Shown here: positions 34,684-46,300 of the stretch, piece after piece | Layout of the letters: each line of letters opens with the position of its first letter | Position numbering within the stretch: position 1 is the stretch's first letter | DNA from: Rhizopus sp. PT2906 | Taxonomy: Eukaryota; Mucoromycota; Mucoromycetes; Mucorales; Rhizopodaceae | Reading direction: 5' to 3' | DNA length: 64,000 nt | Assembly (NCBI GenBank): GCA_025529335.1 | Contig: JAMYHX010000041.1 | Span: 1-64,000 of the forward strand | Position numbers and translations under genes: made by a program | The notes under the pieces: model-generated | What the model saw: only the letters and a program-made list of their open reading frames with translations | Database searches by the model: none | Told to the model about the DNA's origin: nothing

Positions 34684-36555
34684 CTATAGTTTTCCTTTTA
34701 AAAGAAAGCTTCTTTTTTGTTGTTATGTTCTATAAAAGGCTGTTGCTGCTTCTATGGTTACTTGAGCCTATTTTCAAAAGGAGTGAAAAAAAAAAAAAAT
34801 GAAAAAAGAAAAAAGAAAAGGAGGTATATAAAAACCATTTTGTTATTTTATTTCTTGTGTCTTGTAACACGAAGCTTATAAAATAGGTTAAAGATAGAAT
34901 CAATGCATCTATTATTTACTGGACCGTGATGACTGTATGCTGACTTATCTTGTAATTCTCCTTTTCATATGCTGGCCCACTCCTTATTTTTTCTGCAAAA
35001 TGATTTGAATTAAGCAGAGGCAATATTTATTACATCCATACAAAGTCCGAGCTGGATATTTTTTCGCTATGCCAAATACAGAGGGCCAGAATTGATTGGA
35101 CTATCGCTGGATCAGGCTAACAACAGCTCTTGTAAATGTTTTTAAGAATATAAAATACCCCTTATAATTTTGTATATGCCAAAGTTTAATACTATTGCTG
35201 TTATCTTTGTAGTCACTCCAAAGCGCAAAGATACTTATAAGATTAATCTTAATCATGAATTGAGTACATTAAATTAATAGTGTTTAATTAAATGGCTTCT
35301 ACGGTCTTTGAAGTTTACAAATAAACATTTAATAATATGTCGTTCCTATCACAACAGCGGTTACCTTGACTCCGATCTCGATTGTGGTGATTACAATAAA
35401 ATAGATTTTTACTTTACATCTTTCTAAACCGCACATCGTGACACGAATGTCTAACTATGGCCATGCAAAAGCGCAAAACAAGCCTGTAAACGTGGCTCGC
35501 TCAAATACGCCCTACCAATCAAAGCTCTTGAGAGTTCCTCAAAAATAAAGTATGACGGCGGCTAATGAGGCAAAAACAGGAACCATCAATTGGTTCAATT
35601 GGAACTTTGCTCCTGACAAAAGAAAAAGCTGGTTTATCCTTTAGATGATTTTGTTTGTGTATACCATGGATAGATAAAAAAAAAAAAAGTTGGCATAAAT
35701 GAAAATGAAGCTTGCCAAGAAAAGCTTTAATGTGAGCGCTGGACTCAAATTCAATGATTTCTAATGGATAAACGTTGTGTATTCGGGCATTAAACTTTGA
35801 TGTCTTATTTTAGGTGCTTGAAGAAAACTTGATATGCTTTAAACATCATTCGCTTGTCTATTGAAGATGCTGCTGAAATCACGTTTTTATTTAAAAGTTC
35901 TAATAAAGATGTTATAATCAAGACGCTTGTTGAATGGTTCATAAAAGCTTACTGCAAGACATTCAAGAACAGCAAGTAGAATTTCAAAAAGAAACACTTA
36001 AATTTTGTTTACAAGATAAAGAAGGAGGAATGGTTTATAAAGAAAAGTACGTTTGATGTACGAATGAGTACTGCTACTTAATATCTCTTGGAAAGTAATA
36101 CACTCTGCATATGCTTGTTTCCCACAATAGAACAGAAGCTTTCCCATTTATTTTCTTTATCTATACCCTGATATAGACAGATACATGCTGTATGCAGCTA
36201 ATTTAACCACTTAAAGACTCTTCTACACTGTTGGTATTATTCTAAAGAGAACAAGTGGCTAAACTAAGAGATCAGTAAATTTTAATAGTCTATATGGACG
36301 ATTGATATGTAAAAGGATACGCCATGGTAGATCTTTTACTCTGTGATGATCACCACAACACAATGATAATGCCTGTGTTCTCAAAGTTAATCTCATGCAC
36401 TTTTGTGCTCTAATTGTTGGTTGTCCACAGCTGTTCATATGTAGCTATTTATTATTAAATAACGCACTTTGATCAAATGCCCTTACAAAGACAAAAAAAA
36501 GTTCTATCATATGATTGACGAATAGGTTACACCAATCATCTCACTCATAAGAGTT
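34684..36555. other. Gene-poor region upstream of the Ser-rich gene
   Basis: About 1.9 kb. Two short overlapping plus-strand frames at about 35838-36060 (one starting MVHKSLLQDIQEQQVEF at 35938, the other reading SIEDAAEITFLFKSS) look protein-like but cannot be joined into a gene. They may be relics. The promoter of the Ser-rich gene lies at the left. Confidence 0.4.
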
Positions 36556-36804
36556 GTGTCAGCGGCATCACTGGAATATCGCAGAAGGAATTCCTTTAGA
36601 GGTCAAGGCAGATATAAGAATGTCCTTGCTGACATAAATGAGTTTCGAACGTCGAAGGTATTCTTTTATGAAATGAGAGTGATAAAATCGGTGCTATTTA
36701 ATGCCATTTTTGAAACTTTAATTACTTTGGTCTGTAACCACTGCAAACAGAAGCGATTGAAGCAGAAGAAGTTTTCAAATGGAAAACATTCCATAGTATA
36801 TTAG
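36556..36804 (+). pseudogene. Possible Fanzor C-terminal fragment
   Basis: An 82-codon frame contains FRGQGRYKNVLADINEFRTSK, broken by about 28 residues from VCNHCKQKRLKQKK. In Fanzor and TnpB nucleases the RuvC-II Glu lies in a block of the form D-E-F-x-T-S-K followed directly by C-x-x-C. If the bases between about 36657 and 36730 are an intron or insertion, the two pieces join in that order. No RuvC-I or RuvC-III block is visible nearby, so at most this is a short remnant. The match is one motif long and could be chance; the stronger relic at 11.2-12.7 kb makes it worth noting. Confidence 0.35.
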
Positions 36805-37144
36805 ATTACAATAAAACAGAATTACAAATGTATGCTCGATATTTCTTTGGCTATTTAGAGAGAGAGAAAGAGAGAGAAGTGAAGTAAGACCCTCGGTATT
36901 CACAAGGAAAGTAGCTGTAGAGAACATGGCTCCCTTCAACAGGATTTAGACATTTACGTGCAAGCGTTGAAATCAAATTCAGTATGAAATACTAAAAGAG
37001 TATGAAATGTAGGTGGATATGACTGTATATCGTACACATCTTATCAAGTTTAAACTCCACCCCTGTAAAAATAATCACATTTAAAAGTGCCTATTTTTTC
37101 CCTTTTTTTTTCGCTTGTTTAATCGAACAACAAACACGAGCACG
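36805..37144. other. Upstream region of adenylate kinase
   Basis: Contains a GA-rich simple repeat (about 36857-36878) and a T-rich tract just before the adenylate kinase start. No gene seen. An in-frame ATG at 37115 could start ten codons earlier. Confidence 0.5.
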
Positions 37145-38013
37145 ATGGCCGACAAGCATTCAGCAATCCTTGAGGAGATCAAAAAGAACATTGACTCTCT
37201 CCATGCCAAGTTTGAAGCTCTTGAAAAGAAGGTTGAAGGCAGCTTACCCAAGCAACAACTTCGTATGGTCCTCATGGGCCCTCCTGGTGCCGGTAAGGGA
37301 ACGCAAGCTCCTGCCATCAAGGAAAAGTTTTGTGTTTGTCATTTGGCTACTGGTGATATGCTCAGAGCTGCTGTTGCTGCCAAAACTCCTCTTGGTTTAG
37401 CTGCCAAGAAGATCATGGATGAAGGTGGACTCGTCTCTGATGAAATTGTTGTTGGTATGATTCAAGAAAACTTGGATAACAATCCTGAATGTAAGAATGG
37501 GTAAAGTATTTATCAATTGATATAAAACGCGAAGAAATGCTTATAAATGATTAGTTTCATTCTCGATGGTTTCCCTCGTACTGTCGTTCAAGCTGAAAAG
37601 TTGGATGAAATGCTTGAAGCTAGAAAGAAGCCTTTGAACTCTGTCGTTGAATTAGTGATCGACGATAACCTTCTTGTCTCTCGTATCACTGGTCGTTTGA
37701 TTCATCCTGCTTCCGGTAGAACTTATCACACAGAATTCAAGTAAGTGACACGCTTGTGATTATAAATGTAGACTGATCATCGTCTAGTCCTCCCAAGGTT
37801 CCCATGAAGGATGATGTTACAGGTGAGCCTCTTGTCCATCGTTCCGATGATAATGTCGAGTCATTAAAGAAGCGTTTGGATGCTTTCCATAAGCAAACCG
37901 TTCCTGTTGTTGAATATTACAAAAAGAAGGGTATCTGGTATGGTGTTGATGCTTCTCAATCTCCCAAGGCTGTCTGGGCTTCTCTTGGTGCTATCTTTGA
38001 CAAGACTCTTTAG
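37145..38013 (+). CDS. ADK1: Adenylate kinase
   Basis: Interconverts ATP + AMP and 2 ADP. Three exons: 37145-37500, 37555-37740, 37788-38013; 255 aa. P-loop GPPGAGKGTQ at residues 45-54, AMP-binding ATGDMLRAAV, DGFPRT, then the long-form LID (GRLIHPASGRTYHTEFNPPK) and the C-terminal RLDAFHKQT. About 35 residues precede the kinase fold (EEIKKNIDSLHAKFEALEKK), longer than in yeast Adk1 and predicted as a coiled coil. Start chosen at the ATG with the better context (CACGATGGC); 37115 is in frame as an alternative. Codon use is strongly biased, as in highly expressed genes. Cytosol and intermembrane space are both known sites for the family. Confidence 0.95.
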
Positions 38014-38602
38014 ATGATGCAGTTTATGTTTGTATTTAGTTTTTTTGTTTTTATGTAAAAGAACTCGTGTTTCTTTGGTTAAATATATACTTTGTTCAGA
38101 AATCACATTGTTTACATATATTGTGTTCAAGGGGGTCAACCATACGTATATCGATATACGCTTCATTTGCTTAAAAAAGATGCTTCGTGTGTTTATTAAA
38201 AAGAGGATGTGCTGCAGATTGCACAGTGTTACACATTGATAAAGTCTATGATTCGTATTCTGGGAATGGATCGACTCATGATCAACACTATACGCATCCC
38301 TTTTACGATATAAAAGTAGGATACAGTCAGTTGTATTTATAGGATAGCCTTAATATGTACGAAATAAATTAGGGAAGCAATGCACAATCCAAATAACACT
38401 TTATAGGATTGCCATGAAAAGAGGATTAAGAAAAAAAGGTTCAGTTTGAGGCGCATTATGATTATTTGATGTCATGAACCATTTCAATTGGCCCAAGAAG
38501 GTACGATAATCCAAACAAGGAAAGAAAGTCAGTGGAAGGGGGTTTACTTCATAGACTGCGGTTTTCTTTTTTATTATTATTATTATTATTATTATATTTG
38601 TG
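38014..38602. other. Intergenic between adenylate kinase and RAD26
   Basis: 3' flank of adenylate kinase and promoter of RAD26. A TTA/ATT triplet repeat (about 38570-38597) ends a few bases before the RAD26 ATG. No gene seen. Confidence 0.5.
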
Positions 38603-41600
38603 ATGTCAAGTAATAATAAAACCAATCAAGACAATGACTTGAACACAACTGTAGATAATGAGCTACATGACCTTGGAGTTGATCTTGTTGATCAAAACGA
38701 ACTAGAAAAGTCACTCATGGAAAAGGTGAAGAAAAAGAAAGAGTGAAATAACAACTCGTATTTAACTTTTATAAGGCTGACAAAGCCATAGCTGAACGAG
38801 AGGATGAACTTGATATGAAAAGATTAGAGAAAGCAAGAAAAGAAAAAGCGTGAGTTTATGGCTTTTTAAATAAATGAATACAAACTTATGCATTGTTAGT
38901 GCTGCACAGGAGCAGCTTGACAAGTTAAAGATAAAGTTGAAGGAAACGGACAATGTAGATAAACTGATACCCAAGATTAATGAACACACAAAAAAACTGC
39001 GTGAAGCAACAAGAGACGAAAAGGATATTGTGAATCGAATGAAGGATAGAGAAAGACGAAGGGTGGCTGTGCCTCCGACAATAGCAACAACTAGCGAACG
39101 ACAGATGGATGAGACTCAGCGAGAATATTTAATTCGAACGGGTAAAATAACACCATTCTCTAAATTATCTGAAGATCAGCACAAGGCTACAATAACAGAA
39201 GAATCTGCACTGGCTTTGCCCGGCTCACGATATGCTGAGCCTATATCGCATCAGAACCTTCATGCACCTATTCATCAAGCAGAAGACATCAAACCTGAGC
39301 GACAAAAGAAGAGGCAGCGTGAAGAGGATGATGAGTATGAGCTAAGCGAAGAAGAGGAAGAAGATGAAGAAAGAAAACATACAGTTCCGAAATTAGACGA
39401 AATTTACGAGGACGATGGAAACGAATCTAATTATAAGCATAGACTTAGAGAATGGATACTGAACAGAAATATGATGCGATACAGAACAACTCATGTAAGA
39501 GTTTAATGCATTGCATAGTTTGATTTCTAAAACCACCTGTAGGAGGAAGCCGCTTCTATGTCTCTTGAAGAGATCAAGGAAAAAACAAGTGGAAATGAAC
39601 TGAATGAAGATGAGATATATCAGCCGCATCCAGATTTTGAAGATCATGAGTTGGAGGGAGGCCTAAGGGTTCCAGGAGAGCTCTGGAGTTGCCTTTTTGA
39701 TTATCAAAAGACATGTAAGTCCATTTAAAATGCTTAGTACTTGCTAATGTCTTTTTTTTTTATAAAAAAAAAGGTATACAATGGCTCTGGGAACTGCATC
39801 GACAAGAGGTTGGAGGTATACTCGGTGATGAGATGGGTTTGGGCAAGACTATTCAAGCGGTTGCATTCTTGGCAAGCTTACATTATTCCAACATGTTGGG
39901 TCCGGGCAAAGCATGCGTTGTCGTATGCCCTGCGACTGTGATGAAGCAATGGGTACAGGAGTTTCATAGCTGGTGGCCACCGCTTCGTGTTGCGATCTTG
40001 CATTCAAGTGGAAGTGGTGTAAAAACGGGAACTTATACTAGCTCAGAGGACGAAGAGATGGAAGATGTGGAAGATGTGAAAGAAGATGATTTTGAGTTTA
40101 ATAGTCGAGGGAAGCTCGTTTTTAAAAAAAAGAAGACAAAAAAGAAAAAGAGTATTTTGGGAACTAAGGCTGGAAGAAGGGTCTCTGCCCTGGTGAAAAA
40201 ATACATAAAGCTTGGCGGTGTACTTATCACGACATACAGTGGTGTACAATCATACAGAGAGGTTTTATTGAAGCACCAGTGGGGATATGTTGTATTGGAC
40301 GAAGGACATAAAATAAGAAATCCTGATTCAGAAACAACGCTAGCTGTTAAGCAATTTAAGGTAACACGTCTTTTTTTTTTCTGTATTATGCAGAATTACG
40401 CTTAGTTTTTTAGACTCCGCATAGAATCATCCTGTCAGGTACACCCATTCAAAACAACTTGAAAGAACTATGGTCTTTATTTGATTTCATATTTCCTGGG
40501 AGACTTGGTGTAAGATATATACATACTATTTATTGTTTTATACTGAGCAAAAATGTTATAATAGACCCTGCCTATCTTTCAATCACAGTTTTCAGTGCCT
40601 ATAAGTATAGGTGGATATGCTAATGCGACCAACATTCAGGTACAAACAGCCTACAAATGTGCCTGTATGCTACGAGACTTGATCAATCCTTATTTGCTAC
40701 GTCGTATGAAGGTTGATGTAGCTGCTGACTTACCCAAGAAGAATGAACAAGTCTTGTTTTGTAAACTGACAAAGCCACAGAGAGAGGCTTATTTGCAATT
40801 TATCCATTCAAAAGAAATGGATGCTATCCTCGAGCGCCGTCGTCAGGTGCTTTATGGCATAGATATTGTTCGAAAAATATGTAACCATCCCGATCTGGTT
40901 GATCTGACTATCACAGAAGGGAATCCAGATTATGGAAATCCTGAGCGAAGTGGAAAAATGGTTGTCGTGAGAGCATTGCTCAGGATGTGGAAGCAGCAGC
41001 ACCATCGCGTGCTTTTGTTTTGTCAAACACGACAAATGCTAGATATTATGGAGACGATGATCAGGTATCTGGACTACCGATACTTGCGTATGGATGGTAC
41101 AACGCCTGTGAACCAACGTATGGCTCTCGTGAACGAGTACAATGATAACAAGCATATCTTTGTGTTCCTCTTGACTACCAAAGTAGGCGGTTTAGGTCTT
41201 AATTTGACAGGAGCAGATCGTGTGATCTTGTTTGATCCTGACTGGGTATGCATTCAATTTGGTGTATTATGGTTATTATTCACATTATTTGGTATAGAAC
41301 CCTTCTACTGATGTCCAAGCCAGAGAAAGGGCGTGGCGATTAGGTCAAAAGAAAGACGTGACAATTTATCGACTGATGACAAGTGGAACAATTGAAGAAA
41401 AGATCTATCACAGGCAAATTTATAAACAATTCTTGACCAACAAGATATTGAAGGATCCAAAACAGAAGCGGTTCTTTGATGCCAGTAACCTACAGTCACT
41501 ATTTACATTAGCCACAGAAGATAGTACAGAGACTGAAACTGGACGTCTTTTCAAAGGTACTGAAGTAAGCTATAATAAGAAGAAGCAAACGAACCAAGAT

Positions 41601-42534
41601 GAGGAGGGCCAGCTAAAGTCATTGGAAGGTGTGAATGCATTAGAACAATAGTAAGTCCTAGATATGACATGGTATGAGTATTAATCCATAAATTAGTGCT
41701 GGTGAACATTTCGAGGAAGAAGAGCACAAGAATAGGCTGGAACAAGAAGAGGATCATGTATTGCAAAGTTTATTTGAGATGACAGGAATTCAAAGCGCCT
41801 TACAGCATGATCAAATCATAAACTCAGATACTCATGATGCAATGATTGTTGAAAGAGAAGGTTTGTGTGTGTGAGATCAAGCTATTTGATGTGTGAATTA
41901 ACCACTACATATAGCGAACCTAGTGGCTCAACGCGCAGCAGCTGCATTAAAAGAATCGAGAAGACTCAGAAGAGCTATGGACATTGGTACACCTACCTGG
42001 ACAGGACGATCTGGATCAGCAGGAGCACCAAGATATGTATTTCAAAAGAGATCAGAAACACCGCCTCCAAGGTTTGGTCAAAGCATGAATGATGATACTA
42101 TGTCCGACACGTCTACGTCGTCATTTGGATCTGGCATAATATCTGGATTTAAAGGATCTGGAAATGCAAAACCTTCGTCAAGGACACTATTGGCTCGAAT
42201 CAAAGAAAGAAAAGCGACAGTCAAGGATGATACTACTGCAGAAGGTAAATTTTTTTATATATTAAATATGAACTCATTCATATATGTGTACATAGGTTCT
42301 GTACCTGTTACAGTTCTAGATGACGCCACAAGAGAAGGCATGATTGTTAAACTACGTGATTTCTTATCAGAACATGAAGGACGAGCGACATCCCAAGAGA
42401 TTATGGATAATTTGACGCTAAATATAAAAAAGGAGCAAGTGATCATATTTAGAAAAATGCTACAACAAATTGCAAAATTTGAGAAAAATGAACAAGGCAA
42501 GGGTGTTTGGGTACTAAAAGAAGAATTTTACTAA
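38603..42534 (+). CDS. RAD26: SNF2-family DNA repair ATPase Rad26/CSB (ERCC6)
   Basis: Remodels RNA polymerase II stalled at DNA damage in transcription-coupled repair (nucleus). Eleven exons: 38603-38725, 38776-38849, 38900-39494, 39543-39714, 39774-40360, 40414-40509, 40565-41245, 41298-41650, 41697-41860, 41915-42244, 42296-42534; 1137 aa. Seen: coiled-coil N terminus; CSB-type PGELWSCLFDYQKTCIQWLW; Walker A GDEMGLGKT (about 340); VVLDEGH; ILSGTPIQNNLKELWSLFDF; NPYLLRRMK; helicase C part VLLFCQTRQMLDI, TTKVGGLGLNLTGADRVILF and RAWRLGQ; C-terminal winged-helix-like region (LRDFLSEHEGRATSQEIMD). A Lys/acidic insert lies between ATPase motifs Ia and II (about 400-460). The last intron (51 nt) has no in-frame stop, so retention would add 17 residues. 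Length fits yeast Rad26 (about 1085 aa). Confidence 0.95.
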
Positions 42535-42823
42535 ATATACGTGAAACAATATACGCGCATACACAAGTACGCGATAGAGAGAAATAAACATAGTACGTGA
42601 CTTGAAATGTTTCCCCCAAAGAAGGGCTTGTATTTATAAATTTCATCCATCTTGCGCTTTATTTCATTCTTTTCCCCCTTTTCTCTCTTTCTTTCTTATC
42701 TTTTTTTTTTTCTTTCTCTCTGTCTTTTTTGGGAACAAAGGCTTTGGTTTATATTAATAGTAAATATTAAAGAAAACAACTTATTCATTCCAATAGTTTT
42801 GTTGAAAATACCATTTAGAGCAA

Positions 42824-44922
42824 ATGACACTTGATGAATTCCAACTTGAAGACGATTCACTATTAGAAATCAGTCGTAAACTTTCTAATGTCACCATTGG
42901 CAAAATGCCTACTCCTGGAGAAGAGCTGGACAAAAGCGCTGTAAGGGGAGACTCACTTACGACAACGGAGTTTGTCTTTTTCATGCCTGAGTTTCTTTCA
43001 ATTTTTAACCAGTGATTCTATTACAGTTACCAACAATAAAGTATCTGCTGTTCTCTCCAGACTATGATAAGATGAAACAGTCTGTCAGAGGTATACGCAG
43101 GTACCTGGTCCAAGGTATTATGAACTCTGTTACAATATTCAATAGACTGATCCACGTGTATTAGCAAATAGTGATGAAAGTCATGTAGAGGATATTTTAG
43201 CTTTGGGTGTATTGCCTCGTATAAAGGAGCTGATGCAATCTGATAATGGAAATTCACTCAAGTTTGAATGCGCTTGGATTGTGACAAATATAGCTGTAAA
43301 AAATGTCTAGGAATATTTCATAATTACTTATTCTCTTTGTATATCATTCATAGGCAGGCACCACTGCTCATACACAGGCTATTGTTCAAGCTGGATTTAT
43401 AGATGTTTTACTTGAAATAATCAATAGCAAAAAGGCTGAAGTCTATCTTAAAGCTCAAGCTGCTTGGGCTTTAGGTAATATTGCTGGTGAATCTCCTGCA
43501 TACCGTGAGGAATTAATGACAAAGGGGAGTTCAACCGCTATCGTCAATGTGCTGAATGATATATATGAAGACATTTATGACCTTGCATTAAGAGATGGAC
43601 GCGGTAGAGGAAGGCTATATCTATTAGATAATGATTATGATGTTAGTACAGAATCGTTACTATGGTCACTATCCAACATGGCCCGTGGAGGATATCGTAC
43701 TGCTGATTATTATGAAAATGTATAGTTTTATCTATTTTATATTTAAAATATTAACTCTATTATAGTATTTGATCATGTTTGATGCTTTTGCAAAATACAT
43801 CATGTTTGAAAATCCAAAGCAAGTATTGGAAGCTTGGTAAGTTCAAGTTTACTCTGACATTTCATATATACTTATTTTTCTGCATAGTTGGGGGTTATGT
43901 CGTGTTTTGTATAATATGCATGAAGTAGGCGCGTTTTATTACAGAGTTGATATTTCAGTTGAACTATGTGAACGTTTAGGAGAACTTATAACGTACATAT
44001 ACATATATATAAAAAAAGAGATTTATAAGCCATATCTAATTATTATGATTATAGATCAAGTCCATTAAAAGTAGTGCATGCTGCTATTCGGACAATAGTA
44101 AACATATCCAATGGTCCTGACAAATACGCAATGAATTTATTACAACCTCCTGTAATCTTAAGCTTTATGCAGTTGCTTACACCTCAAACCACAACTGATG
44201 TACGAAAGGACGCTTATTTAGCCCTTTCAAACTTGGTAGCAAGCAATGAGGATATGATTGATCAAATCATTCAACACAGACCCATTATCGATAATGTCAT
44301 AAATCACCTTGCTGTACCTGGTCACACTTATACTCATTTCAACTGGGAGCCTTCCGTATCCCACGCTTTCTGCTCTAGAAGCGAAGAATGGAAAGTGACC
44401 AAAGAGGCATTATGGGTTGTTCTCAATCTTGTGACGGTTGGAAGTGATTCCGCCATCTATCGACTTCTTTCTCAGCATCCCACTATTCCAGCTGCCCTTG
44501 CTGCCTTGTTAAACTATATTCAATTGCCTACAGATGTATGCGAAAAGACACTGGAATGTATGATCAGTTTAGTGCAGAGAACGAATAAATGTATAGGTGA
44601 TCAATACCAAAATGGCAAGAACCCCTATGTTCGGCAGTTGATCGATGGCCGCGCATCTATGGCATTATCTACTATACAACAATCGAATTCGACCCCAAAG
44701 ATATGGGATCTTTGCTCAAAGCTTGATAAATTACTTTATGTATCAGAAGAAAGTGTAAGTCAAGCAGCAGCTATGGTTGATGCTGGAGGTATGGCCAGTG
44801 CCTTTGGTCTTCCGTCAATGGTCGAAATTCAATCAAAGAGTCAGAAACGAAGGGTTATTCGTGGTTTAGATGATGGTGATGTTCGTTTAATTGAAAATGC
44901 AGTAAACAACCTTTGCATTTAA
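42824..44922 (+). CDS. Importin-alpha-like armadillo-repeat protein lacking a clear IBB domain
   Basis: Exons: 42824-42940, 43027-43107, 43146-43295, 43354-43719, 43766-43836, 43888-43992, 44055-44922; 585 aa. ARM repeats are clear: FECAWIVTNIAAGTTAHTQA, AQAAWALGNIAGESPAYREE, SLLWSLSNMARGG, LEACWGLCRVLYNM and TKEALWVVLNLVTVGS, with the Trp/Asn ladder of importin alpha. The N terminus is short and acidic rather than the basic IBB, so it may not use importin beta in the usual way. The second intron is a problem: keeping frame (GIRRYL then TDPRVLANSDE) needs a 38-nt intron with donor GTCCAA; the better-looking donor six bases upstream shifts the frame. The gene ends 87 bases before the next start. 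Confidence 0.8.
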
Positions 44923-45009
44923 CTTCCTCCTCCTTCTTCTTTTCTTTCTTTCTTTTTTTTTTTAATAAAATAAATATGTTTATCTTGTAAATTTTTTTCT
45001 CTCTCTTTC

Positions 45010-45731
45010 ATGTCAAAATCTGTTAACCTTTTGCAACGATTAGCATTAACCTACAAGGCTTCTCGATTCCCTTGGAAAAAACATGCTCTTGTTGGATATG
45101 ACTTATCAGGAAACGAATACTGGGACTGTCCAAACCCATTAGGTATAGTCATGTTGAAATGCAACTCTCTCTCTCTCTTGTAACTAAATCATACAAAGGT
45201 GGTAGAATGAAACGTTGGGTGCAAATGAAGAATGTACCTCGAGGCAATTTAACAATCTTTGAAGAAAACCAATTACCAGGTAATATAAAACAGACTGATA
45301 ATAACTTGGCTGACAGTAATGTAGTTCAGTGGCAAGCCTGGCTGAGGCATACACGAGACTATCCTCCAACCATTGAAGAATTGATTCAAGACGAGAAAAG
45401 AAAGTCCATAGTAAAAGAACGAGCGAGAGCTTTGGAACAGGAATGGGAACAGGTAATAATAAAAAGCAAGCACATTAAATAAATGATTATTAAACTAAAG
45501 AAAAAAAAAAGCGAAAACTCCAACTACAGCAAGAAGCAGAGAAGGAGAAGCAACTGTTGGAAGAAAGTAGCCGAAAAGGTATAAAAAAAAAAGGCCACGA
45601 AGCAAAAGAAAACCAACGGTTTATGTTTAATAGAAAAAGATAAAAGTGAAGAACCCAAGTCGACAGAACCTGCTGGACAAGGAGATACATTCACTCCTGG
45701 TGAATGGAACCCGACTGTTTCTAAACGATGA
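45010..45731 (+). CDS. NDUFAF2: Mitochondrial complex I assembly factor NDUFAF2 (B17.2L/mimitin) homologue
   Basis: Five exons: 45010-45142, 45199-45279, 45325-45452, 45512-45578, 45634-45731; 168 aa. Family marks: YKASRFPWKKHALVGYDLSG, NEYWDCPNPLGGRMKRWVQM and WQAWLRHTRDYPPTIEEL, then a charged coiled-coil tail and a C-terminal TPGEWNP. It shares the B17.2 fold with complex I subunit NDUFA12; the long tail favours the assembly factor. The second intron is 45 nt, a multiple of three with no stop, so the frame is also open when it is kept; splicing is preferred because it brings the conserved blocks together. The third intron ends in a pure A-run before the AG. It follows the ARM gene by only 87 bases on the same strand. 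Confidence 0.88.
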
Positions 45732-46089
45732 AATATAGACCAAATACTATTGTAACTTATAAATTGTTGATTTTCAAGTGCTTTTCAAAATAAAATGAAT
45801 GGTATCATATTTAACAGCATAAAGGCAAGATATCAGATGACTTTGAGAAAATGAAGCCCAATCATGAGCAAAAGCAAGAAGCTTTTGTCTTTTTCTATAG
45901 TTAGCAAAGCCGTGTGTTATGATAATGGCTACCAACTAAAGAGTCGTATCACACCTTATCTCTGAAAGATAACAAGAGAGTCATTATCATTGTATTAATT
46001 TAAGAAATATCCCTTTATTAAATTAGAAAAGCATAAGAAAAGCTAATGCAAAAAGATAAAAGCAAGGACAGTTAATAAAGATGTATTTA
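45732..46089. other. Shared 3' flank of NDUFAF2 and the GATA factor
   Basis: Convergent genes; AT-rich with AATAAA-like sequence near 45790. No gene seen. Confidence 0.5.
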
Positions 46090-46264
46090 TTATGTACGGG
46101 AAATGTGGGAATGATTTAAAAGATGTGGGGATGATGATTTGCTATTGCTGTTATTGTTATTACTGTTATTGTTTGGAAATGCTAATGAATATAACAAAGG
46201 CATACCTTCACTTAGAGAAGGGGTATTTGTTTTGCATGTATTTTTATTGCTGTCATTACTACTA

Positions 46265-46300
<36 letters not shown>

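Noticed and set aside
38401..38625. Minus-strand frame of 74 codons upstream of RAD26
   Set aside because: Its Ile run comes from the ATT triplet repeat; there is no other sign of coding.
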